A stretch of DNA of 5,774 nucleotides, taken from Oscillospiraceae bacterium (GTDB lineage: Bacteria; Bacillota; Clostridia; Oscillospirales; Ruminococcaceae). Positions 1 through 5,774 of this stretch are shown one piece after another (the stretch's first letter is position 1; each line of letters begins with the position of its first letter). The translations under genes and the position numbers were made by a program. The stretch is taken from the NCBI GenBank assembly GCA_016302655.1, contig JAEDNF010000117.1, positions 1 through 5,774 on the forward strand. The letters run 5' to 3'. The notes below the pieces were generated by a model that was not told the DNA's origin, searched no databases, and saw only the letters and a list, made by a program, of their open reading frames with translations.

Positions 1-8
1 TTTTTTCC

Positions 9-37
9 TTGACTTCTTATCTGTTATAATGTATGAT
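9..37 (+). promoter_or_regulatory. SigA/sigma-70-type promoter of the GH2 gene
   Basis: A TTGACT -35 box (9-14) and a TATGAT -10 box (32-37) are separated by exactly 17 bases, the ideal spacing. Transcription would begin near base 44, giving a leader of about 29 nt before the start codon at 73. A perfect TATAAT also lies at 25-30, but it is only 10 bases from the -35 box and cannot pair with it. No operator or catabolite-repression site is evident in the short region available, and anything further upstream lies outside the window. Confidence 0.7.
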
Positions 38-72
38 TTAAACAGCACAAAACATTACGAGAGGTACACTCA

Positions 73-2760
73 ATGATAAAAACAATTGATATAAGCGGAA
101 AATGGGAGCTGTTTTTCAGCGAAGAAGCGCAGAGCGCTTTGCCTGACAGCTACAGCGACGATATTATTCTGCCCGATACGCTGTCCCACGCAGGCAAAAC
201 GCCTGTTTGCGAAAACAAGGAAGAAGGATATCTGACGGATATGCACCCTTTTTCGGGATATGCTTTTTTCAGGCGAAATATCACCGTTTGCGAAGATACG
301 GCAGGGTGCAGGGCGTTTCTTACGCTGGAGCGCACCAGAATAAGCACTCTTTATATAGACGGCAACAAAATAGGCACTTGTGACAGCCTTTGCGGTACTC
401 ACAGCTATGATATTTCGGAATATATGACGGCAGGCATTCACGAGGCGGTTATCTGCGTTGCAAATGTCGGATACAAGACGGGCGGCGGACATATGACCAG
501 TCCCGACACGCAGACCAACTGGCTCGGAATAACCGGCAGAATGGCTATAGATATCTACCCCGACAGTTACATATCCGATGTGCGTATCACAGCTCAGTCG
601 GACGGTACGCTTTCGGTAAAGGGCAAAGTCAACAACCGCACCGACTGCGATACAATAGATATGAGCGTGATATCTCCCGACGGAATAAGGGTGCTTGCGG
701 CACAGATAACGGCTGACGAGGACTTATTTGAAGCAGAATATAAAATAAACGGCGCAAAGCAATGGGACGAGTTCGAGCAGAATATATATACGCTAAAGTT
801 ATCATACGGTGAAGATACATACACCTCAAAGTTCGGTTTTGTTTCTTTTGCAAGCAAAGGCAGAAAACTGCTTGTAAACGGCGGTGAAAGCTTCCTCAGA
901 GGAAAGCACGACGGTCTTATCTGGCCGCTGACAGGCTTTGCTCCGTGTGATGTAAAAGCGTGGAAGGACAGGCTGAAAACAGCAAAGAGTTACGGCATAA
1001 ATCACTACCGTTTTCATACCTGCTGTCCTCCCGATGCGGCATTCACAGCGGCAGACGAGCTTGGCATATATATGGAGCCTGAGCTTCCTTTCTGGGGTAC
1101 GATAGCCGCAAAAGGCGAAGAGGGCTACAACGAGGAAGAACAGCAATATCTAATTAATGAAGGAATACGCATAATAAAAGAGTTTTCGCATCATCCGTCA
1201 TTTGTAATGATGTCGCTTGGCAACGAGCTTTGGGGAAGCCGTGAAAGGCTCGGAGAAATAATTGATATCCTCCGCCGTGAAAATCACACGATATTCTTCA
1301 CAAGCGGCTCGAACAACTTCCAGTTCTGGCCTGCCGAAATACCCGAAGAGGACTTTTTCACAGGCGTAAGGCTCTCCCGTGACAGACTTATAAGAGGCTC
1401 GTACGCCATGTGCGACGCACCTCTCGGTCACATCCAGACGGACAAGCCCGGCACATCGCATAATTACGATGCGGCGATAAGAGGCGAGAGCGGCTCGGAA
1501 AACAGCGCAGGCGCTACAATGCAGATACAGTACGGAACGGGGGTAAAAACCGTTAAAGTAAACGCCGCAGACGGCAGTTATATTCCGCATAAGCCTGTTA
1601 TCTCGCACGAAGTGGGACAGTACGATTTCTTCCCCGACTTTGACGAGGATAAGCTCTACACAGGCCCGCTGAAGCCGAGATATCTCGATATCTTCAGAGA
1701 AAGACTGGAAGAAAAGAACCTTTTCTCTCAGTGGAAGGATATGTATGAGGCTGTCGGCGCACACTGCACACAATGCTATAAGGACGAAACCGAAACCGCT
1801 ATGCGCTCAGCAGAACTGAGCGGTTTTCAGCTGCTCGACCTTCAGGACTTCAACGGTCAGGGCGTATCGCTTGTAGGAATACTTAACGCTCTGATGGAAT
1901 CAAAGGGCTTTATCACACCGGAAAAATGGCGAAATTTCTGCGATAGCTCGGTTGTGCTTGCCGAGTTTGACAGCTATGTAATTTCAGCCGATGACAAACC
2001 CGATATTAAATTAATTCTTTCTTCCTACGGCAAGAACAAAACAAAAAGCGGTACTCTGCACTACTCGATAAAGAGCGAAGAAACCGATATAAACGGCAGT
2101 ATTGATTTTGAGGCAGGCGAAGAAAGACTCAGCCGTATCGGTAAAATTACGGCAGATTTTTCCCATATCACAAAGGCTCAGAAAGCAGAGCTTAATATAA
2201 GCGCAGAGGGACTTTGCAACAGCTACACGCTGTGGCTTTATCCAAAGACCGACATCACAATAACAGACAGCGGAATATATTCAGCCGATGATGAAGTATT
2301 ATTTGCAAACAGCGTAAAGCAGGCAAAAGAGCTTATCGCTAAAGGCAAAAAGGCAATGGTGATTACCGGCGGCGAGAACTCAATTGAAAACGCTTATTGC
2401 GCCGACTTCTGGAATTATCATATGTTCCGTGTAATTTCGGAAAGTATGAACAAGCCCGTTGCCGCAGGCACTATGGGACTTCTGATAGATAAGGATGATG
2501 CGCTTCTGTCCGACTTCCCCTGCGAGAAGTACACGACTCCGCAATGGTATGAAGCCGTAACGCACAGCAGAGCCGATATACTTGACGACTGCCCCGATAT
2601 AATTCCGATAATACAGGTAGTAGACAACAACGAGCGCTGTCACCGTCTCGGAATGCTGTACAGAAAAGACGGTATACTTCATTGCAGTATAAAGCTTTAT
2701 GAAGCTGCTTCTTCGCCCGAAATAAAACAGCTGGCGAAGAGTATAATGAATAACATATAA
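73..2760 (+). CDS. Glycoside hydrolase family 2-type protein (beta-galactosidase/glucuronidase-like), cytoplasmic
   Basis: This is an 895-residue retaining glycosidase of the GH2 / clan GH-A type. It is expected to release a terminal sugar from imported oligosaccharides; the substrate cannot be read from sequence. The start is supported by GAGAGG (59-64) eight bases before the ATG and by an N-terminus that enters the fold directly (ISGKWELFF). Visible parts are a jelly-roll sugar-binding domain (about 1-165, with SGYAFFRRNI and LTLERTRISTLYIDG), an immunoglobulin-like domain (about 166-258), and a TIM barrel (about 260-620). In the barrel, NHYRFH (310-315) matches the GH2 N-x-x-R-x-x-H region. 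GNELWG carries the probable acid/base Glu385, and SHEVGQY carries the candidate nucleophile Glu513. The C-terminus (about 720-895, GTMGLLID, PIIQVVDNNERCHRLG) looks like an alpha/beta accessory domain. There is no signal peptide or membrane segment. It appears monocistronic, with its own promoter and terminator. Family is confident; specificity is unknown. Confidence 0.88.
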   Translation: MIKTIDISGKWELFFSEEAQSALPDSYSDDIILPDTLSHAGKTPVCENKEEGYLTDMHPFSGYAFFRRNITVCEDTAGCRAFLTLERTRISTLYIDGNKIGTCDSLCGTHSYDISEYMTAGIHEAVICVANVGYKTGGGHMTSPDTQTNWLGITGRMAIDIYPDSYISDVRITAQSDGTLSVKGKVNNRTDCDTIDMSVISPDGIRVLAAQITADEDLFEAEYKINGAKQWDEFEQNIYTLKLSYGEDTYTSKFGFVSFASKGRKLLVNGGESFLRGKHDGLIWPLTGFAPCDVKAWKDRLKTAKSYGINHYRFHTCCPPDAAFTAADELGIYMEPELPFWGTIAAKGEEGYNEEEQQYLINEGIRIIKEFSHHPSFVMMSLGNELWGSRERLGEIIDILRRENHTIFFTSGSNNFQFWPAEIPEEDFFTGVRLSRDRLIRGSYAMCDAPLGHIQTDKPGTSHNYDAAIRGESGSENSAGATMQIQYGTGVKTVKVNAADGSYIPHKPVISHEVGQYDFFPDFDEDKLYTGPLKPRYLDIFRERLEEKNLFSQWKDMYEAVGAHCTQCYKDETETAMRSAELSGFQLLDLQDFNGQGVSLVGILNALMESKGFITPEKWRNFCDSSVVLAEFDSYVISADDKPDIKLILSSYGKNKTKSGTLHYSIKSEETDINGSIDFEAGEERLSRIGKITADFSHITKAQKAELNISAEGLCNSYTLWLYPKTDITITDSGIYSADDEVLFANSVKQAKELIAKGKKAMVITGGENSIENAYCADFWNYHMFRVISESMNKPVAAGTMGLLIDKDDALLSDFPCEKYTTPQWYEAVTHSRADILDDCPDIIPIIQVVDNNERCHRLGMLYRKDGILHCSIKLYEAASSPEIKQLAKSIMNNI

Positions 2761-2764
2761 AATG

Positions 2765-2810
2765 AGCCTGAGAGAAAGCGTTTTTCTCTCAGGCTTAATA
2801 TTATTTTTTT
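2765..2810 (+). terminator. Rho-independent terminator of the GH2 gene, shared by convergent genes
   Basis: A perfect 13-bp stem (2765-2777 pairing with 2783-2795, arm AGCCTGAGAGAAA) closes a 5-nt loop. The stem can extend by a G-U and a U-A pair at its base. It starts five bases after the GH2 stop codon. On the forward strand it is followed by a T-rich run ending in seven Ts (2804-2810). The T tract begins a few bases after the stem rather than directly. On the reverse strand the same hairpin lies just after the stop of the ABM-domain gene, but only four Ts follow it, so termination there is probably weaker. Confidence 0.88.
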
Positions 2811-3133
2811 ATAAATTCAATGTCGGATTCGGGTATACCGTTTTCATCGGCGATGAACCGTTCTACCCTCATATGCAGATTGTATTTTTCCCTCAAAAGT
2901 GCGATTTTGCCCATCATCTCAGAAGCATGATGGTCGTCGATAGCCTTCTGATTTTCCCAGCTGTCAATCAGCAACACCGTATGCTTATCATCCATAGGGA
3001 AAAAGTATTCATATCTTAGATTTCCCGGTTCATTGCGGATATCATCCACTATCCCAGATGATACCATTTCCTCTGCAAAATTAACGGCATTTGTGCCTTC
3101 GCCGGTGTAATAGATATTTACTGTTATTGCCAT
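2801..3133 (-). CDS. Antibiotic-biosynthesis-monooxygenase (ABM) domain protein, putative quinol monooxygenase-like
   Basis: This 110-residue soluble protein has the length and pattern of a single ABM (dimeric alpha/beta barrel) domain. The beta-strand start AITVNIYYTGEG is followed by a helix (about 16-30). Then come the family-typical E-x-x-GNLRYEYF (35-44), LLIDSWENQKAIDDHHAS (54-71) with Trp59 and His68/His69, and a final strand HMRVERFIAD (87-96). Family members include cofactor-free quinol monooxygenases and heme-degrading enzymes. Many genomic copies have no known substrate, and neither activity can be assigned here. The ATG at 3133 is chosen because AGGTGAT (3143-3137) lies just before it and the fold begins there. 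A longer open frame reaching 3226 would overlap the upstream gene and adds 31 residues unlike the domain. It follows the c-di-GMP gene by 34 nt with no terminator between, so it is probably its operon partner. Its TAA stop lies six bases from the shared hairpin. Confidence 0.82.
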   Translation of the reverse strand: MAITVNIYYTGEGTNAVNFAEEMVSSGIVDDIRNEPGNLRYEYFFPMDDKHTVLLIDSWENQKAIDDHHASEMMGKIALLREKYNLHMRVERFIADENGIPESDIEFIKK

Positions 3134-3136
3134 AAT

Positions 3137-3143
3137 ATCACCT
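3137..3143 (-). promoter_or_regulatory. Ribosome binding site deciding the ABM gene start
   Basis: AGGTGAT read on the reverse strand sits four bases before the ATG at 3133-3131. It is the only good Shine-Dalgarno match near the candidate starts of this frame, and it lies inside the 34-nt gap after the stop codon of the upstream gene. It supports separate initiation of the ABM protein from a shared transcript. Confidence 0.7.
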
Positions 3144-3167
3144 GAAACTCTCCGTGTCATAACCCGA

Positions 3168-5579
3168 TCACAGAAAATCCCTATTGGAATACTTGTCCGC
3201 ATACATAAGCTTATCAGCCTCTGCAAGCGCCTTTTCTATAGGCTGTATGCCGAACACACCGCCGATAGCTACCGAACACTTTACATCCGGATAATCGTCA
3301 ATGGTGATTTCGGATACGCTTTTTCTGATTTCTTCAAGCTTGTTTATAAAAATAGTCTTAGGTATATTTGTCATAAGCAGTACAAATTCATCGCCGCCGA
3401 GCCTTACAAGAACATCGGTGCTTCTTATGCACTTTCTTATGCTGTCGCACACGGCTTTCAGCACAAGGTCGCCTGCCGCATGACCGTAGTGGTCATTTAT
3501 CGACTTGAAGTTATTTGCGTCGAGCATTGCTACGGCTTCAATATACCGCATGGACTTTGCCTGCTCTTCATAATATCTGCGGTTATATGCTCCTGTCAGA
3601 GCGTCGTGGTAAAGCTGACGGTTATAGTTGACGATATTATCCATAAAGTCGGACTTTCCGTATGCGCCGAGCAGAACGCCGTCCTTATCCTTATATATCA
3701 TCTCAAGGGCATACGGCTTGCCGCTGACTTCAACATATTTTGAGATGATCTGATATATGCTGTCGTCGGCAAACTCGAGCTTGCTCATCTGTCCGTGCTT
3801 TTCAAAGGCCTTTGACGATACGCAGTTCTTGCAGCGCTGCGGCTTTCCCCATACCGCATAGCACTTGTGCCCGCGGCAGGCATCCACCATATCTTCACTG
3901 CCTTCCTTGCAGCCGACTCTCACCACCTCGTTGTCGTTCATATCGACAAGCCTTACAACATCAAACACATTGGTAAGACATCTGATGGTTTCTCTTATTT
4001 CGGTATCCTCGCCCTCTTTTAAGCGGTACTGAGGACGGACTACAAGCGTCTCTTCATCGTTTATATCTATTATTCTTCCGAGCAGACCGATATACTTGGG
4101 ATGCTCGTCACTGCTCCAGAGCGTCTTTATCTTGAAGCAGTACCAGCGCTCTTCTCCGTTTATAGTGAGCTTTGTTTTTATCTCAAACTGAGATTTATCC
4201 GGGGTGGTGCGCTCTCTTGCCGTCTTTTCTATCCGGTCGATATTGCTCTTGCCGATATACTCCTGCTTTACTCCTTTGGGGTGCATAATGACTTTGCTCA
4301 GTCCGAGAAGCTGTGCCGCATAATCGGTAAGTCTCAGGACATCAAGAACGGCATCGTATTCAAATTGTATTTCCTTACTGCCTTCCGACAGGAAGTTCCA
4401 GCGTTCCTTACCATCAAGCGCGCGAAGAAGCGGATTACTGCCCTGTCCCGAGAGTATCTTATTCTCGACAAGCTCTTCGGTAGCACGAATAAGCAGTCTG
4501 TCGCCGAGCGAATCGTGGCCTGTCCGTCCTATCTCGCTCAGTATCTGCACTTCGCAATCCTTAAGGCACTGGAGCAGTAAAGGATTGAATGCGCCGCACT
4601 GACCGTCAAGTATCATTTCCATTGCTTTTTCGTGAGAATAAGCCTTTTTATAGCATCTGTCGCTGGTCAGGGCGTCGTATACATCGGCTATGGCGGTTAC
4701 CTGTGCTGAGATAGGTATATTATCGCCAACAAGTCCGTCGGGATAGCCTTTTCCGTCATACCTTTCGTGATGCCATCTGCATATTTCATACGCCTTGTCA
4801 ATCAGAGGATAATTCTGCTTTTTATAGAGTTCTGTCAGCATATCTGCGCCGATGACGGAATGCGATTTCATTATCTCAAATTCTTCCGCCGTCAGCCGTC
4901 CGGGCTTATTGAGTATCTTATCGTCTATCGATATCTTTCCTATATCGTGAAAAGATGAAGCGGTGCTGATAAGCAGCATATCGTTTTCGGTCAAATGATA
5001 CTTATCCGTCTTTTCGATAAGTCTCTGTAAAAGAATAGCCGTCAGCGTTCTTATATGATGAACATGCATACCGCTTTCGCCGTTTCTGAACTCAACGATA
5101 TGAGCCAGCACATTTATCATCATACGGTTATTCTTTTCGTTCTCGTACACCTGATCTTCAAGAGCGCCGAGCAGTCTTTTCTGCTTTCTGTAAAGCAGAA
5201 GGATATTAGCGATACGCTTATGTACTTCAAAGCTGTCAAAAGGTCTTCTTATATAGTCGGCAACGCCGTTGTCATACGCTTTTTGTATGTATTCGTGAGA
5301 TACTTCGGATGAAATCATCACAACCGGCGTATCGTCTATCCAGCGGTAATTCTTGATAAGCGAGAGCAAGGTAAACTCGTCCGTGCCAGTTTCGGCAACA
5401 TCCAGCACTACAAGGTCAATATCATAACTGCGCTCTTTGAGCAGCTGAAGAACATAATCTCCGCTGTCAGCTTCAATGATATCATATTTGTCGCTGAGCA
5501 TCTTCGCCAGTGTCTTGCGCTGTGCGGCAGAATTATTGAATATAAGTATCTGTTCTCGTTCCTGCTTCTGTCCGCTCAT
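3168..5579 (-). CDS. REC-like / HD-GYP / PAS / Cys-rich PAS / GGDEF cyclic-di-GMP turnover protein
   Basis: An 803-residue soluble protein with opposing c-di-GMP activities. Residues 10-130 are receiver-like: Asp60 is the expected phospho-acceptor, but the Mg-binding acidic pair is Asn15-Asn16 and the conserved Lys is Arg112. Residues about 150-345 are an HD-GYP phosphodiesterase with every expected metal ligand or active-site residue: Glu168, His172, HDIGK (211-215), His240, His270-His271, GYP (278-280), Asp299. Residues about 398-510 resemble a PAS fold. Residues about 525-645 are a second PAS-like region with Cys568, 573, 583 and 586. Residues 657-803 are a GGDEF diguanylate cyclase: HDALTGAYNRR, Asp687/Asn695/Asp704, GGDEF (728-732) and inhibitory RSTD (719-722). 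No membrane segments are visible. The start follows a GGGGCGG purine run (5591-5585), a modest ribosome site; no better in-frame ATG is apparent. It is first in a probable two-gene operon. Domain calls are firm; direction of net activity and signal are unknown. Confidence 0.93.
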   Translation of the reverse strand: MSGQKQEREQILIFNNSAAQRKTLAKMLSDKYDIIEADSGDYVLQLLKERSYDIDLVVLDVAETGTDEFTLLSLIKNYRWIDDTPVVMISSEVSHEYIQKAYDNGVADYIRRPFDSFEVHKRIANILLLYRKQKRLLGALEDQVYENEKNNRMMINVLAHIVEFRNGESGMHVHHIRTLTAILLQRLIEKTDKYHLTENDMLLISTASSFHDIGKISIDDKILNKPGRLTAEEFEIMKSHSVIGADMLTELYKKQNYPLIDKAYEICRWHHERYDGKGYPDGLVGDNIPISAQVTAIADVYDALTSDRCYKKAYSHEKAMEMILDGQCGAFNPLLLQCLKDCEVQILSEIGRTGHDSLGDRLLIRATEELVENKILSGQGSNPLLRALDGKERWNFLSEGSKEIQFEYDAVLDVLRLTDYAAQLLGLSKVIMHPKGVKQEYIGKSNIDRIEKTARERTTPDKSQFEIKTKLTINGEERWYCFKIKTLWSSDEHPKYIGLLGRIIDINDEETLVVRPQYRLKEGEDTEIRETIRCLTNVFDVVRLVDMNDNEVVRVGCKEGSEDMVDACRGHKCYAVWGKPQRCKNCVSSKAFEKHGQMSKLEFADDSIYQIISKYVEVSGKPYALEMIYKDKDGVLLGAYGKSDFMDNIVNYNRQLYHDALTGAYNRRYYEEQAKSMRYIEAVAMLDANNFKSINDHYGHAAGDLVLKAVCDSIRKCIRSTDVLVRLGGDEFVLLMTNIPKTIFINKLEEIRKSVSEITIDDYPDVKCSVAIGGVFGIQPIEKALAEADKLMYADKYSNRDFL

Positions 5580-5634
5580 ATATTCCGCCCCATTTCGATT
5601 GGATTACAAATTTTACAAGAATGCTTATTATATA

Positions 5635-5663
5635 AGTATAAACCTTTTTACCTGTTAAGTCAA
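5635..5663 (-). promoter_or_regulatory. SigA/sigma-70-type promoter of the c-di-GMP/ABM operon
   Basis: Read on the reverse strand, TTGACT (5663-5658) and TATACT (5640-5635) are 17 bases apart. Transcription would start near 5628, giving a leader of about 49 nt before the ATG at 5579. An interrupted palindrome, CTTAT-TAT-ATAAG (5624-5636), covers the predicted start point. It could be an operator or just A/T-rich sequence. The leader is too short for a c-di-GMP riboswitch. Confidence 0.72.
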
Positions 5664-5683
5664 TATATAGGCGAATTTTCGTG

Positions 5684-5705
5684 CTAAAAACTTTTTTAAA
5701 AAACT
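5684..5705 (+). promoter_or_regulatory. UP-element-like A/T tract upstream of the tRNA promoter
   Basis: The tract runs A5-C-T6-A6 and lies two bases before the -35 box at 5708. Aligned with the consensus recalled for the E. coli UP element (nnAAAWWTWTTTTnnnAAAnnn), it differs at one defined position, C5691 in place of T. The position is where the alpha-subunit C-terminal domain of RNA polymerase binds at stable-RNA promoters. Function is inferred from position and composition. The T6A6 core (5692-5703) is also a perfect 12-bp palindrome. Confidence 0.5.
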
Positions 5706-5707
5706 GC

Positions 5708-5736
5708 TTGACTTTAACTTATGTTTATGATATAAT
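5708..5736 (+). promoter_or_regulatory. Strong extended -10 promoter for the right-edge tRNA gene
   Basis: TTGACT (5708-5713) and a perfect TATAAT (5731-5736) are 17 bases apart, and TG at 5728-5729 adds an extended -10 (TGATATAAT). Initiation is expected near 5743, about 16 bases before the tRNA 5' end at 5759. That is a normal short leader for RNase P to remove. It is divergent from the c-di-GMP operon promoter; the two -35 boxes are separated by 44 bases (5664-5707). Confidence 0.8.
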
Positions 5737-5758
5737 ACCAATGTTGCAAATTCAATAC

Positions 5759-5774
5759 GCAGGTGTGGCGGAAT
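5759..5774 (+). tRNA. tRNA-Leu, 5' end only (cut by the window edge)
   Basis: The last 16 bases read GCAGGTGTGGCGGAAT. They fit tRNA numbering exactly: acceptor 5' strand GCAGGTG (1-7), T8, G9, D-stem 5' strand GCGG (10-13), then A14 and A15. A GTGGCGGAAT block just after the acceptor strand is typical of bacterial tRNA-Leu, a class II tRNA. The strong promoter immediately upstream supports a stable RNA. The anticodon lies outside the window, so the isoacceptor is unknown. Another tRNA type or a chance match cannot be fully excluded from 16 bases. Confidence 0.7.

Noticed and set aside
1..6. Run of six Ts as the tail of an upstream gene's terminator
   Set aside because: The hairpin that should precede it would lie outside the window, so it cannot be supported.
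25..30. Perfect TATAAT as the -10 box of the GH2 gene
   Set aside because: It lies only 10 bases after TTGACT (9-14). TATGAT at 32-37 has the correct 17-base spacing. A different -35 for it would fall at or beyond the window edge.
889..908. Imperfect inverted repeat (CTTCCTC / GAGGAAAG) within the GH2 gene
   Set aside because: It is short, imperfect, inside coding sequence and not followed by a T tract, so chance is likely.
1198..1773. A 191-codon reverse open frame inside the GH2 gene
   Set aside because: It is antisense to the conserved catalytic barrel, has no domain-like sequence, and is explained as a shadow of the real gene. The other nested frames on both strands are the same.
2762..3019. 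An 85-codon forward open frame after the GH2 gene
   Set aside because: It starts in the terminator hairpin and runs antisense through the ABM gene. It has no credible ribosome site and no recognisable domain.
3134..3226. Longer ABM protein starting at 3226 (31 extra N-terminal residues)
   Set aside because: The extension overlaps the coding end of the upstream gene, does not resemble the ABM fold, and the ATG at 3133 has a good Shine-Dalgarno site.
5627..5632. TATAAT on the reverse strand as the -10 of the c-di-GMP operon
   Set aside because: It is 25 bases from the TTGACT box, too far. TATACT at 5640-5635 has the ideal 17-base spacing.
5580..5634. c-di-GMP riboswitch in the leader of the c-di-GMP gene
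   Set aside because: The predicted leader is about 49 nt, shorter than the aptamer, and no paired-stem pattern is visible.

Overview
The window is a compact, moderate-GC bacterial chromosomal segment. Codon use, close consensus sigma-70/SigA-type promoters with TTGACT -35 boxes, Shine-Dalgarno starts and the domain styles suggest a Gram-positive anaerobe of the Clostridia, probably a gut or rumen member of the Oscillospiraceae/Ruminococcus group. That placement is inference. No mobile element, CRISPR array or phage gene is visible.

Layout, left to right. (1) A promoter (9-37) drives a forward gene of 895 codons (73-2760) for a cytoplasmic glycoside hydrolase of the GH2 / clan GH-A type. It ends at a strong hairpin terminator (2765-2810). 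(2) Converging on that terminator from the right is a reverse-strand pair read leftwards from a promoter at 5635-5663. The first gene (5579-3168) encodes an 803-residue multidomain cyclic-di-GMP protein: REC-like, HD-GYP, PAS-like, Cys-rich PAS-like, GGDEF. The second (3133-2801) encodes a 110-residue antibiotic-biosynthesis-monooxygenase (ABM) fold protein. The genes are 34 nt apart and probably cotranscribed. (3) The last ~90 bases hold a forward promoter with an UP-element-like A/T tract, a TTGACT -35 and an extended -10. It points at the first 16 bases of what looks like a tRNA-Leu gene cut by the window edge.

How the parts work together. The GH2 enzyme is an independent carbohydrate-use gene. 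The large regulator carries both a cyclic-di-GMP synthase domain (GGDEF with an inhibitory RxxD site) and a degradation domain (HD-GYP with all expected metal ligands). Its input modules are a receiver whose acidic pocket is replaced by Asn-Asn and a PAS-like domain with a four-cysteine cluster. It therefore looks like a two-way c-di-GMP switch sensing something other than ordinary phosphorylation, possibly redox or a metal. The small ABM protein beside it would fit a redox theme but has no proven link.

Most of the window is ordinary. The most interesting items are the unusual input chemistry of the c-di-GMP protein, its pairing with the ABM protein, and the very strong tRNA promoter. I see no clear evidence of a wholly new system.
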